From: Actinocatenispora thailandica
GTDB taxonomy: Bacteria; Actinomycetota; Actinomycetes; Mycobacteriales; Micromonosporaceae
Direction: 5' to 3'
NCBI RefSeq assembly: GCF_016865425.1
Contig: NZ_AP023355.1
Span: forward strand, 5,578,198-5,642,197
DNA length: 64,000 nucleotides
The notes below the pieces were generated by a model that saw only the letters and a program-made list of their open reading frames with translations, was not told the DNA's origin and did no database searches. Position 1 is the first letter of the stretch. Every line of letters begins with the position of its first letter. Position numbers and translations under genes: made by a program. Of the stretch, positions 26,939 to 35,182 are shown piece by piece.

Positions 26939-27037
26939 CATGCCAGGTGTCGACGCGAACCGTCGACCCGGCGGCCGAGCGGCCCCGGCAGACCGCGGTC
27001 CGCGACGGCGGTCCGGCAGACGAAGGGGATGGTCACC

Positions 27038-27736
27038 ATGCGGCTCTGCGTGTTCGGCGCCAACGGGCCGACCGGCCGGCTGGTCACCGGCCAGGCGCTC
27101 GGCGAGGGGCACCACGTCACCGCGTTCACCCGGCACCCGGACGAGTTCCCGATCGAGCACCCGCGGCTGGTGGTCGCGGCCGGCGACGTGGCCGACCAGG
27201 ACGCGGTCACCGACGCCGTCGCCGGCCAGGACGCGGTGCTGTCGGTACTGGGCGTGCCGTACAGCAAGGATCCGATCACCGTCTACTCGGTCGGTGCGGA
27301 ACACGTCACCGCGGCGATGCACCGTACCGGGGTGGAGCGGCTGGTGGCGGTCACCTCCAGCGCGGTGGAGCCGAACCCGAACCGGATCGGCGGCTTCCTG
27401 TTCGAACGGGTGCTCCAGCCGTACGTGGTGAACCGGCTCGGCAAGACGCTCTACGACGACATGCGCCGGTGCGAGGCGATCATCCGGGCCAGCGGCCTGG
27501 ACTGGACCCTGGTCCGGCCGTCCGGCCTGTTCGCCGCCGCCGAGGTCAGCCGGTACTCGGTGGTGCCCGGGCACGGTGTCGGCAGGTTCACCGCCCGCAT
27601 CGACCTCGCCGACTGCCTGCTGCGCGAACTCGGCGAGAACGGCCACCACCGGCAGGCGGTCGCGGTCCTGACCACCGAGGGCAGCCCGAGCCTGGCATCG
27701 ATGATGTGGCGCGAGGCGGTCGGCAGCAAGCACTGA
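27038..27736 (+). CDS. NAD(P)-binding NmrA-like oxidoreductase/epimerase, probable ECF41 partner
   Basis: The 232-residue Rossmann protein starts with MRLCVFGANGPTGRLVTGQAL (GxxGxxG NAD(P) motif). It has AVTSSAVEPNPN and WTLVRPSGLF, the pattern of SDR5/NmrA-type NAD(P)-binding proteins such as biliverdin- or flavin-reductase-like enzymes. I prefer the ATG at 27038 because AAGGGG sits eight bases upstream; an ATG at 27029 is in frame. ECF41 sigma factors usually sit beside an oxidoreductase, epimerase or carboxymuconolactone decarboxylase, and the converging sigma gene and matching promoter fit that arrangement. Substrate unknown. Confidence 0.85.
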   Translation: MRLCVFGANGPTGRLVTGQALGEGHHVTAFTRHPDEFPIEHPRLVVAAGDVADQDAVTDAVAGQDAVLSVLGVPYSKDPITVYSVGAEHVTAAMHRTGVERLVAVTSSAVEPNPNRIGGFLFERVLQPYVVNRLGKTLYDDMRRCEAIIRASGLDWTLVRPSGLFAAAEVSRYSVVPGHGVGRFTARIDLADCLLRELGENGHHRQAVAVLTTEGSPSLASMMWREAVGSKH

Positions 27737-27902
27737 CCGCCGCCGGGGCCGAGGCAGGCGGGCCGGCCCCGGCCCCGGCGGCAGACCGCGGTCCGCCCGA
27801 TCGGCCGCGCCGGGCCGTCCGCCCGCACGGCCGCCGACGCCTCGGGCTGTCCGCCGCACGGCGGTGCGCGCTCCGGCCGTTCGGCGCACGGCCGGCGAGC
27901 GC

Positions 27903-28772
27903 TCAGGCCGGGAACAGCGGCAACGCGATCGCGTGCAGGTGGCGGATCCGGCCGGCCCGCTCGTCGAGCCGGATCACCGCGACCACGGCGTCCCCGCGCC
28001 GGGCCAGCACCCCGGCGTGGCCCTCCAGCGCGAACGGTGCGAGCGTCACCCCGGCCGCCGGGCCGAAGAACGCGATCGCCCGCTCGGCCACCGCCGGTAC
28101 CCCGTGCGTCTCCGCCGGCGCGCCGAGGCCGAGCACGATCGCCAGCCCGTCGGCGGCCGGATCCAGCAGCCCGACCAGCGCACCGACGTCGCCACCGGCG
28201 CAGGCGGCGATGAACCGGTCGGCCAGCGCGGCGCTCTCCGCCGGTACCGGCGCGGCCCGCCGGGCCGGTTCGGGGGCGCCGAGCGAGAGCCGGGCCCGCC
28301 GGGCCAGCTGCCGGCAGGCTCCTGGGGTGCGGCCGACCAGCTCGGCGACCGCGTCGAACGGGAAACCGAACACGTCGTGCAGCACGAACGAGGTGCGCTC
28401 CGCCGGCGACAGCCGGTCCAGCAGCACCGTCAGCGCCCGCCGTACCTCGTCGTCGAGGGTGAGGCGGTCGGCCGGGTCGGCGCCGAGCGGATCGGCGCCG
28501 GCCGCCGGCGCCGCCTCCGGCGGGGTCGCGGTGGCCGTCGTCCGGCGGGTCTCGGCGGCCCGCAGCCGGTCCAGGCACAGCCGCCGGGTGACCACGATCA
28601 GCCAGCCGCGCAGGTCGTCGATCCGGGCCGGGCCGACCTCGGCGAGCCGGGCGAACGCCTCCTGCACCACGTCCTCGGCGTCGACCGACCGCCCCAGCAT
28701 GCCGGCCGCCACCGCGAGCAGGTACGGCCGGTCCGCCTGCCACGCCGCCCGGATCCGCGTCTCGTCGCTCAT
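27903..28772 (-). CDS. ECF41-like (SigJ-type) sigma factor with SnoaL-like C-terminal domain
   Basis: The sigma factor has 289 residues. Region 2 is AWQADRPYLLAVAAGMLG with EDVVQEAFARL and RGWLIVVTRRLCLDRLR. Region 4 is LSPAERTSFVLHDVFGFPFD followed by TPGACRQLARRARLSL. After a linker, about 100 residues (DRFIAACAGGDVGALVGLLDP onward) form the SnoaL/NTF2-like domain that in ECF41 proteins controls activity in place of an anti-sigma factor. The DGGGK and NPDKL signatures of classic ECF41 members are not visible, so it is a divergent member. The upstream promoter has the ECF41 boxes, implying autoregulation. Confidence 0.88.
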   Translation of the reverse strand: MSDETRIRAAWQADRPYLLAVAAGMLGRSVDAEDVVQEAFARLAEVGPARIDDLRGWLIVVTRRLCLDRLRAAETRRTTATATPPEAAPAAGADPLGADPADRLTLDDEVRRALTVLLDRLSPAERTSFVLHDVFGFPFDAVAELVGRTPGACRQLARRARLSLGAPEPARRAAPVPAESAALADRFIAACAGGDVGALVGLLDPAADGLAIVLGLGAPAETHGVPAVAERAIAFFGPAAGVTLAPFALEGHAGVLARRGDAVVAVIRLDERAGRIRHLHAIALPLFPA

Positions 28773-28795
28773 CGCGTACCACCCCCGCCCGCCTG

Positions 28796-28822
28796 GACGA
28801 ATCATCGCCCGCGAACGTGACA
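28796..28822 (-). promoter_or_regulatory. ECF41-type promoter of the sigma-factor gene
   Basis: On the minus strand TGTCACG (28822-28816), a 16-base spacer and CGTC (28799-28796), 23 bases before the ATG. It closely matches TGTCACA-N16-CGTC and the box before the NmrA-like gene. Confidence 0.7.
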
Positions 28823-28938
28823 CGACGCGGGCGGAACGGGTGCCCCGGCACCGCCGGTTGCCGGTGGCGAACGGTGTCGCCGGCGCGGGCCGACCGGCCA
28901 CCGCACCGGCCGCGGCCCGCCCGTCCCCGCAACGCGCG

Positions 28939-28975
28939 CGCCGCGGGGGCACCCGAACCGGGTACCCCCGCGGCG
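28939..28975 (-). terminator. Terminator of the sedolisin gene
   Basis: A 16-base stem starting CGCCGCGGGGGCACCC with one mismatch, followed on the far side by TTT, 16 bases beyond the stop codon of the protease gene. Confidence 0.75.
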
Positions 28976-28990
28976 TTTGCGACGACCGGG

Positions 28991-31900
28991 TCAGATCTTC
29001 GGTAGCACGAAGTCCACGGTCGTGGTGGCGCCGGCGCCGACCCGCGCCACCTTCATCTTGGGCTGCCGGCCGGCCATCGCGGCGATCACCTCCAGCGGGT
29101 TGAACCCCTTGTTCAGCCACAGCTGGTAGTGCCCGCTGCCGTCGGTCGCGAGGGTGAACGACTGCGGCCCGCAGGTACCGGTGCCCCGGTCGTACATCGT
29201 GCACACCTGGACGGTGGCGCCGGCCAGCGGCGCACCGTTCTCGTCCGACACGGTGCCGGTGATCTTGCCCCACCGCTTCGGCGGCGTCACGTGCATCGTG
29301 ACCGACACCGGCGACGACGCGTACGGCGTGTCGGTGGCGACGTCGACCAGCCCCAGGTAGTCACCGGGCTGGGCGACCGCCGAGGAGTCCAGGCTCACCG
29401 GTACCGTCACCGACGCGCCGGCCGCCACCTCGAACGAGACGGTGCCCTCGGCCAGCCAGGGCAGATCCGCGTCGCCGTTGCAACTACCGTAGCCGGGCAG
29501 CTGCTGCACGAACGCGGTGCTGCCGAACGAGCCGGCGGACCCGCCGACCTGGTACAGGCCGCACGCGCCGCCACCGCGGTACTGGGCGTTGTTCGCGCTC
29601 GGCAGCGCCACCCACCGGTCCTGCTGCGGGTCGTACTCCAGCGCCTGGTTGCTGACGCCCTTGCCGTCGACCACGCCGCCGACGATCTGCACGCCGCCGT
29701 TGGCGGCCGCCGCCGAGGCGCCCCACACCGTGCCGGGCAGGTCGGCCCGCCGCGTCCAGCCGCTCGCCCCGGGCGAGTAGCTGTACGTCCGCGCCGACGG
29801 TGTGCTCGCCGACGCGTCGATGCCGCCGGCGCACACCAGCTCGGCGGACGCCGCACCGCACGACCCGTACGCGATCGGGGTCGGGTAGTCCGGCGCCGCC
29901 GTCCAGGCGTCGCTGCTCGGGTCGTAGCTGACCACCGACGTCGAGGACGGCGCGCACGAGCTGGTGGTGCAGCCACCGATCACGTACAGCCGGCCGCCGA
30001 GCACCGCCACCCCGGCCATCGCGGCGCCGCTGGGCATGTCCGCGACGCGGGACCAGGTGTCGCTGCCCGGGTCGTACCCGTAGGCGTGCGTGCTGGCCTG
30101 CGTGCCGCCGGTCCAGCCGCCCGCCACGTACAGGGTGCCGCCGACGAACGCGGCGACCGGGCCGTTGAGCGCCTCGGGCAGATCGGCCAGCGCACTCCAC
30201 GACTGCGTCGCCGGGTCGTACACGTTCGCCGAGGCCAGGCTGGACGAGCCGGTGGTGCCGCCGACCACGTACACCTTGCCGTCGTGGTAGGCGACCGCGT
30301 CGTCCATCAGCGCGGTCGGGTAGTCGGCCACGTCCTGCCAGCCGTCCGCCGCGGCGCCCTGCCGCAGCGCCACCCGATGCCCGTCGACCGTCGCCGACTT
30401 CGCCGCCTTGCCGGCCGGCTGCGCGGCGAGGCTGGTGGCGGTCCTGACCGTCCGGGTCACCGCGCCGGGCGTGCTGTCCTGCTGCGGCGCGCCCAGCGGG
30501 GTGAACCCGCCGTCCTCCTCCGCCAGCCGGACGTGCAGCGGCGCCGTCCCGTCGTTGTGGAACGTCACCTGGCGGGTCGCGGTCGCGCCCAGCGTCTCGG
30601 TGGCCGACACGCTCGACTTGTCGACTGCCAGGTGCCCGGCACCGAGTTTCCAGTTGCGGTGCACCACCGCGTCGGCGACCGGGGTGGCCGACGCGTGCCG
30701 CGTCGAGTACCGGGCGTCGGTCACGGTGAAGGCGGTGTCCCCGGTGTGCGAGCTGAACAGCCAGTAGTACCCGTCCGGTACCGCGGGGTCGTCCGGCGTC
30801 GCCTCGGTCACCCCGAACCGGGTGGCGTCCGCGTCGCTGCGGACCGTCGCACCGACCAGCGGGTCGCCGGTGTTGCCGTCCCGCACCACGCCGGCGACCA
30901 GGCCACCGGGCGTCGGCGCGCAGGTACGGGTGCCGATCAGCACGTTGTCCAGCTCCCAGCGCCGGCTCCAGCTCCCGGTGAAGTGGAACCGGACCCGCAC
31001 CTTCGACTTGCCGGCGGCCTGCGGGATCGGGATGTCGAGCCGGTTGCCCAACCCGCCGGACATCGTCTGCACCGTCGACCAGGTCGCGCCGTCGTCGGTG
31101 CTCAGGTCGACGGTGCCGACCTGGTCGGGGAATCCGATGTAGACGGTGTCGAAGCCGATCTCCGGGTTGGCCGCGCCGGACAGGTCGACGGCCGGCGACA
31201 CCAGCGAGCTGTCCTGGCTGCCGTTCTCGCCGAACCAGTTCGAGTCGATGTCCGCGAACGACGCGTCACCGGCCGGCGGGGCCCAGCCGCCCGGGTTGTC
31301 GAACCGCCACGTCTGCCCGGTACCCGCGGCGTCGGTGACGGTCCAGCCGTCCTGCGGGGTGCCCCCGGTCCAGCCGGTGAACCCGGTGGTGCTGCCGGTG
31401 GTCGCCCAGTCGTAGCCGACCGCCGTGCACTGCGCGGTGTCGACCGGCAGCGCGACGTCCTGCCCGCTGCCTTCGGTCAGCGCGCCGGCGTCCTTCGGCG
31501 ACGCGGCGGCGGTACCGCCGGTCAGGTCGACGGTGCGGTTCTGGTCGACGTAGTCGGGCAGTTCCACCGAACTCACGTGCATCCGGTAGGTGGCGCCGTG
31601 CGGCAGCTCGACGGAGTACCGACCGGTGTACGGGTTGGTGTAGACGGCGCCGTTCGGGTAACCGTCGACGGTGATCTTCGCGTACAGCGGCCAGCCGTGC
31701 CCGGAGCCGTCGGTGACGGTGCCGGACACCGTGTCGGTCGGCTTCTTGGCCAGCGTGAAGTCGGCGGTCACCGTCGCGTCGGCGGCCACCGTCAGGTCGG
31801 ACCGGGTCTGGTCGCCGTAGCCGTACTTGCTGGCCGTGGCCTGGTAGCTGCCGGTCGCGACGGCGAGGTCGTAGTGCCCCTGGTCGTCGCTGGTGGCGTG

Positions 31901-33298
31901 GTAGACGGTGCCGTCCGCGGCGGCGGCCGCCACGGTCGCGCCCGCCAGCGCGGTACCGTCGCCGTCGGTCACGGTGCCGCTGATCGTGCCGTGCTCGCCC
32001 TGGGTCAGCGCGGCGACGCCGTTCGGCGTGCCCAACCCGGTCGGCCCGTCCCAGCCGGTGCCGGCCTGGCACAGCAGGTTGCCGCAACTGCCGTCGACCC
32101 CGGCGGTCACGTCGTTGAGGTCCTGCGCGGCGTGCGCGTCCCGGTACGGGTAGCTCGCCGGGTAGGTGTTCGGGGTGGCGGCACCGGCCAGCGCGTACAT
32201 GCCGGCGACCAGTGGCGCGGACAGCGAGGTCCCGCCGTACTGCGCCCAACCGTTCAGGTGCGTGTTGTAGACGCCGATCCCGGTGGACGGGTCGGCGTCG
32301 GCGGCGATGTCGGCCACCGCCCGGTTGTTCGGGCAGTTCGTCTCGACACCCTGCTGGAAGTCCGGCCGCGGCTCGTACGGCGAACAGCCCGAACCGCCGT
32401 CGGTCCAGGCCGACTCGGCCCAACCACGCGCGTTCCCGGTGTCCTTGACCAGCTTGGTACCGCCGACCGCGGTGACGTGACCGCTGGTCGCCGGCCAGCC
32501 GGCGAGGTTGCCGGTGTCGCCGGTGGACGCGGTGATCGCGACGCCGGGGTGGTCGTAGTACGCGTCGTACTGGGTCTCCTGGGGCACCTCCGGCGCGATC
32601 CCGTACGAGTTCGACACCACCTGGGCGCCCAGCTGCACGGCCGTGTCGACCGCCTCGCCCAGGTCACCGAGGTTCGCCGTGTCGCCCTCCACCAGCAGCA
32701 GGTTGCACTTCGGGCAGACGCTGGACACCGCGTCGAGATCCAGCGCGGTCTCGATCGACCAACCGTTGTCCTCGGCCGGGAAATCGGTCCCGCCGCGCTG
32801 GTCGACCTTGCGGAAGCAGCCGTTCGCGGCGGTGCACGCCGGTAGCCCGTAGTACTCGCGGAACACCGCGAGGTCCGACTCCGCCGACGCGTAGCCGTAC
32901 GCGTCGACGATCGCCACCGTCATGCCGGCGCCGCCGTCCGGCAGGTGGTACGCGTCCTGCAGGTCGCTGGGGGTCAGCGCGGTCGACGGTGGCGTGTTCG
33001 GCTGCACGACGAGCTTCCCGTCGGCGGTCGCCCGCCCGAGCGCGAAGCACCGCGCGTACGGCTCGGCCTTGTTCAGCTCCGCGGCGGTCAGCGAGTTGCA
33101 GCCGGCGCTGCGGTAGTCGACGCCCGCGCCGAGCGGCCCGCCGTTCGCGCCGTGCGCGCTGGCGGTGGCCGGCGGTGGGTCGGTGTGCACCGGGGCCGGG
33201 GCAGCCTCGGCGACGGCGGGGGTGAACAACATCGTCAGTACGGCGAGGGGCGCGACCAGCCAACCGGCGGGTCCGCGTAACCGGGGTGTTCTTCGCAT
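28991..33298 (-). CDS. Secreted multidomain protease: sedolisin (S53) with CarboxypepD_reg and Kelch repeats
   Basis: The protein has 1435 residues with an N-terminal signal (PLAVLTMLFTPAVAEAAPA). Residues of about 85-430 form a sedolisin domain: Glu/Asp in WSIETALDLDAV, oxyanion Asp region, nucleophile in YGGTSLSAPLVAG and the calcium-site GTGWDGPTGLGTPNG. The long sedolisin propeptide is absent. Carboxypeptidase-regulatory-like beta domains follow (ISGTVTDGDGTALAGATV and two more), then a jelly-roll-like segment and Kelch repeats (for example HDGKVYVVGGTT, GGTLYVAGGWT, GGRLYVIGGCT), with a last regulatory-like domain at the end. It should be an extracellular protease with substrate-binding accessory domains. 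A two-HTH regulator is divergent. Confidence 0.9.
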   Translation of the reverse strand: MRRTPRLRGPAGWLVAPLAVLTMLFTPAVAEAAPAPVHTDPPPATASAHGANGGPLGAGVDYRSAGCNSLTAAELNKAEPYARCFALGRATADGKLVVQPNTPPSTALTPSDLQDAYHLPDGGAGMTVAIVDAYGYASAESDLAVFREYYGLPACTAANGCFRKVDQRGGTDFPAEDNGWSIETALDLDAVSSVCPKCNLLLVEGDTANLGDLGEAVDTAVQLGAQVVSNSYGIAPEVPQETQYDAYYDHPGVAITASTGDTGNLAGWPATSGHVTAVGGTKLVKDTGNARGWAESAWTDGGSGCSPYEPRPDFQQGVETNCPNNRAVADIAADADPSTGIGVYNTHLNGWAQYGGTSLSAPLVAGMYALAGAATPNTYPASYPYRDAHAAQDLNDVTAGVDGSCGNLLCQAGTGWDGPTGLGTPNGVAALTQGEHGTISGTVTDGDGTALAGATVAAAAADGTVYHATSDDQGHYDLAVATGSYQATASKYGYGDQTRSDLTVAADATVTADFTLAKKPTDTVSGTVTDGSGHGWPLYAKITVDGYPNGAVYTNPYTGRYSVELPHGATYRMHVSSVELPDYVDQNRTVDLTGGTAAASPKDAGALTEGSGQDVALPVDTAQCTAVGYDWATTGSTTGFTGWTGGTPQDGWTVTDAAGTGQTWRFDNPGGWAPPAGDASFADIDSNWFGENGSQDSSLVSPAVDLSGAANPEIGFDTVYIGFPDQVGTVDLSTDDGATWSTVQTMSGGLGNRLDIPIPQAAGKSKVRVRFHFTGSWSRRWELDNVLIGTRTCAPTPGGLVAGVVRDGNTGDPLVGATVRSDADATRFGVTEATPDDPAVPDGYYWLFSSHTGDTAFTVTDARYSTRHASATPVADAVVHRNWKLGAGHLAVDKSSVSATETLGATATRQVTFHNDGTAPLHVRLAEEDGGFTPLGAPQQDSTPGAVTRTVRTATSLAAQPAGKAAKSATVDGHRVALRQGAAADGWQDVADYPTALMDDAVAYHDGKVYVVGGTTGSSSLASANVYDPATQSWSALADLPEALNGPVAAFVGGTLYVAGGWTGGTQASTHAYGYDPGSDTWSRVADMPSGAAMAGVAVLGGRLYVIGGCTTSSCAPSSTSVVSYDPSSDAWTAAPDYPTPIAYGSCGAASAELVCAGGIDASASTPSARTYSYSPGASGWTRRADLPGTVWGASAAAANGGVQIVGGVVDGKGVSNQALEYDPQQDRWVALPSANNAQYRGGGACGLYQVGGSAGSFGSTAFVQQLPGYGSCNGDADLPWLAEGTVSFEVAAGASVTVPVSLDSSAVAQPGDYLGLVDVATDTPYASSPVSVTMHVTPPKRWGKITGTVSDENGAPLAGATVQVCTMYDRGTGTCGPQSFTLATDGSGHYQLWLNKGFNPLEVIAAMAGRQPKMKVARVGAGATTTVDFVLPKI

Positions 33299-33431
33299 CG
33301 ATCGACTCCTCAGGCACTACCTGCACGTCAATGCCGGTCAGCGACGGACGCTGTCATAGTTGTGTCAACATGGACAAGCACCTGACAGGGTCAATTACAG
33401 GACATTGGCACAAACATGCCAGGGAGACGAC

Positions 33432-34409
33432 GTGTGGGAAGCGGTCGGCATTCCGAACACCGACGCGAGGATCTACGAGGCGCTGATCCCGCGCGGCCAG
33501 TCCACGGTCGCCGAGCTGGCCGAACGGGCCGGCTTCTCCGCCGCCCAGACCGCGCGCTCGCTCGCCCGGCTCAGCCGCCGCGGCCTGGTCACCCGGCTGC
33601 CCGGCCGGCCGGCGCGGTTCTCGGCGGCGGAACCGTCGCTGGCCGGTTCGGTCCTGATCGCCAAGCGCGAGGATGAGCTGCATCGCCTGCAGGACCACCT
33701 CAGCACCCTCGACGACCGGTTCCGGACCGAGCGGGGTAGGGGGCATCCGGCCGACCACCTGGAGGTGATCGAGGGGTCGACCGCGGTGTGGCGCACCTTC
33801 GTCCGGGTACAGCGCGCCGCGCAGGACCAGATCCGCGCCATCGACAAGCCGCCGTACTTCGTGCCGCCCGGCGAACACGGCGACGACGGCCCGAACCTGG
33901 AGGAGCGGCGCCACCTGCGCGAGGGGCGGGCGGGCTACCGCGTCATCTACGACCACGAGACGATCGCGCTGCCGGGCCGGCTGGAGAACATCTGGGACGG
34001 CGTCCGGCTCGGCGAGCGGGCCCGGGTGTGCGCCAACACACCGGTCAAGCTGGTACTCAGCGACCGCAAGCTCGCGGTGCTGGCCGCGCCCGACGACCTG
34101 GCCGCCGGCATCGCGTTCCTGGTCCACCCCTCGACCCTGCTGGACGTGCTGACCGAGCTGTTCGAAGCGTTGTGGGACAAGGCAACTCCGCTGCACCAAC
34201 CGGTCGGCGACGGGGCCGCCGGGCTGGCCGACCGGGACCGCCAGATCCTCGGGCTGCTCGCCGTCGGCGCCACCGACGCCGCGATCGCGCGCAACTTCGG
34301 CTGGAGCATCCGCACCGTGCAGCGCAACATCCACCGGCTGATGACCGAGCTGGGCGCGACCACCCGTTTCCAGACCGGCATGGAGGCCGTCCGCCGCGGC
34401 TGGCTCTGA
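33432..34409 (+). CDS. Transcription regulator with TrmB-like N-terminal and LuxR C-terminal HTH
   Basis: This 325-residue protein has no receiver domain. The N-terminus (WEAVGIPNTDARIYEALIPRG then TVAELAERAGFSAAQTARSL) is a TrmB/MarR-type winged helix. A middle ligand-binding-like part follows. The C-terminus (LADRDRQILGLLAVGATDAAIA then TVQRNIHRLMTELGA) is a LuxR-type HTH. I chose GTG 33432 because GGGAG lies six bases upstream; the longer frame from 33360 runs into the promoter region. It is divergent from the sedolisin gene with 133 bases between them, so control of that protease is likely. Confidence 0.82.
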   Translation: MWEAVGIPNTDARIYEALIPRGQSTVAELAERAGFSAAQTARSLARLSRRGLVTRLPGRPARFSAAEPSLAGSVLIAKREDELHRLQDHLSTLDDRFRTERGRGHPADHLEVIEGSTAVWRTFVRVQRAAQDQIRAIDKPPYFVPPGEHGDDGPNLEERRHLREGRAGYRVIYDHETIALPGRLENIWDGVRLGERARVCANTPVKLVLSDRKLAVLAAPDDLAAGIAFLVHPSTLLDVLTELFEALWDKATPLHQPVGDGAAGLADRDRQILGLLAVGATDAAIARNFGWSIRTVQRNIHRLMTELGATTRFQTGMEAVRRGWL

Positions 34410-34420
34410 CCACCCGCACT

Positions 34421-34467
34421 AAGCAACCTGGGTTGACTATCGCGAGATTAGTCAACTAAGGTTGCTT
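34421..34467. promoter_or_regulatory. Palindromic operator/promoter of the HTH-ClpN-ABC operon
   Basis: Arms AAGCAACCTGGGTTGACTA and TAGTCAACTAAGGTTGCTT (19 bases each, 17 matching) flank a nine-base spacer. Each arm contains a CAAC-N4-GTTG-like half palindrome, giving two operator copies. A TTGACT -35 (34433) and TAAGGT -10 (34457) fall inside, placing the transcript start at or next to the GTG, so the mRNA is probably leaderless and autoregulated. Confidence 0.7.
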
Positions 34468-34469
34468 GC

Positions 34470-34706
34470 GTGTCCGAGCTGGAGATACCGCCGCCGGGAA
34501 ACGTCGACGACCGGCTGGCCGCCGTCGGCGCGCTGCGCCGACTCGCCGACCGGTTGGAGGACAACGCCGTCGAGGAGGCGATGCGCGCCGGCTGGAGCTG
34601 GCCGCAGGTCGCCGAGGCGCTCGGCATCACCCGGCAGGCGGTCTACAAGAAACACGCCAAGCGGCTGATGGCCGCCGGAGTCACCCTACGGAGGCGATCT
34701 GGATGA
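34470..34706 (+). CDS. Small HTH DNA-binding protein
   Basis: This 78-residue protein ends with a clear helix-turn-helix, GWSWPQVAEALGITRQAVYKKHAKRLM, and begins with an acidic helix (VDDRLAAVGALRRLADRLED). The GTG lies two bases after a large palindrome and has no Shine-Dalgarno, consistent with leaderless translation. Its TGA overlaps the ATG of the ClpN-domain gene (ATGA). Autorepression through the palindrome is the simplest reading. This kind of regulator is often paired with a ClpN-domain protein in actinomycetes. Confidence 0.85.
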   Translation: MSELEIPPPGNVDDRLAAVGALRRLADRLEDNAVEEAMRAGWSWPQVAEALGITRQAVYKKHAKRLMAAGVTLRRRSG

Positions 34707-35182
34707 GCGACGTCGACACCACGCTGACCTGGCTGCTCGACACCGGCACCGAACACGCCCGCGCCGACGGGTCCGGCACGCTGGAAGCCCACCACGTGCT
34801 GCTCGCGCTCGCCGACGATCCGACCACCGCGCCGCTGCTCGCCGCGGCCGGCCTGGACCATGCGGCGCTGCACCGCGCGCTGGACCGCGAGTTCACGACG
34901 AGCCTCGCCGCCGCCGGCGTCGGCGCGGGCACCACCGGGCTGCCACGCCCCGCCGTACGCACCGGGTCGATCGGGCTCGGCGCGTCCACCAAGCTCGCGA
35001 TGGAACGCGGCTTCGCCGCCGCCACCCGCAAACGCGACGTCACCGCCGCACACGTACTGCTCGGCATCCTGACCGCCGAGGTCGGTACGGTGCCGCGGGC
35101 ACTGGCGCTCGCCGGGGTCGACCGCGCGGCGCTGGCCCAGCAGGTACGGGACGTGATCGAGGCCCGCCGTGCCGGCCGCTGA
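34703..35182 (+). CDS. Clp N-terminal-domain protein (ClpC N-domain without ATPase)
   Basis: This 159-residue protein consists of the double Clp-N repeat only: LEAHHVLLALADDPTTAPLLAAAG, then LGASTKLAMERGFAAATRKRDVTAAHVLLGIL. ClpC adaptor/substrate docking uses this domain. Without AAA+ modules it cannot unfold proteins and may bind substrates or compete for adaptors. It has a good GGAGG eight bases before ATG, and its 3' end overlaps the ABC ATPase gene by 14 bases. Confidence 0.85.
   Translation: MSDVDTTLTWLLDTGTEHARADGSGTLEAHHVLLALADDPTTAPLLAAAGLDHAALHRALDREFTTSLAAAGVGAGTTGLPRPAVRTGSIGLGASTKLAMERGFAAATRKRDVTAAHVLLGILTAEVGTVPRALALAGVDRAALAQQVRDVIEARRAGR

Larger units (their letters stand above)
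26101..27028. other. Gene-free region of about 930 bases between ABC-F and NmrA-like genes
   Basis: No convincing gene on either strand. It holds a run of GGAACCGGAACG/CGACCGAC-type repeats (about 26,410-26,520), a strong hairpin ACGGCCCCGGCG-CTG-CGCCGGGGCCGT (26,524-26,550), 14-base GGCTGGCCGTCCAG repeats (about 26,810-26,900) and the ECF-type promoter at 26,912. Part of it is the leader of the ABC-F gene. Confidence 0.6.

Noticed and set aside
26101-27028. N-terminal extension of the NmrA-like gene
   Set aside because: The open frame is repeat-derived; the Rossmann motif begins at 27038 right after a Shine-Dalgarno.
29129-32845. Plus-strand open frame of over 1200 codons
   Set aside because: Antisense to the sedolisin gene, no domain and extreme Arg/Gly/Val content.
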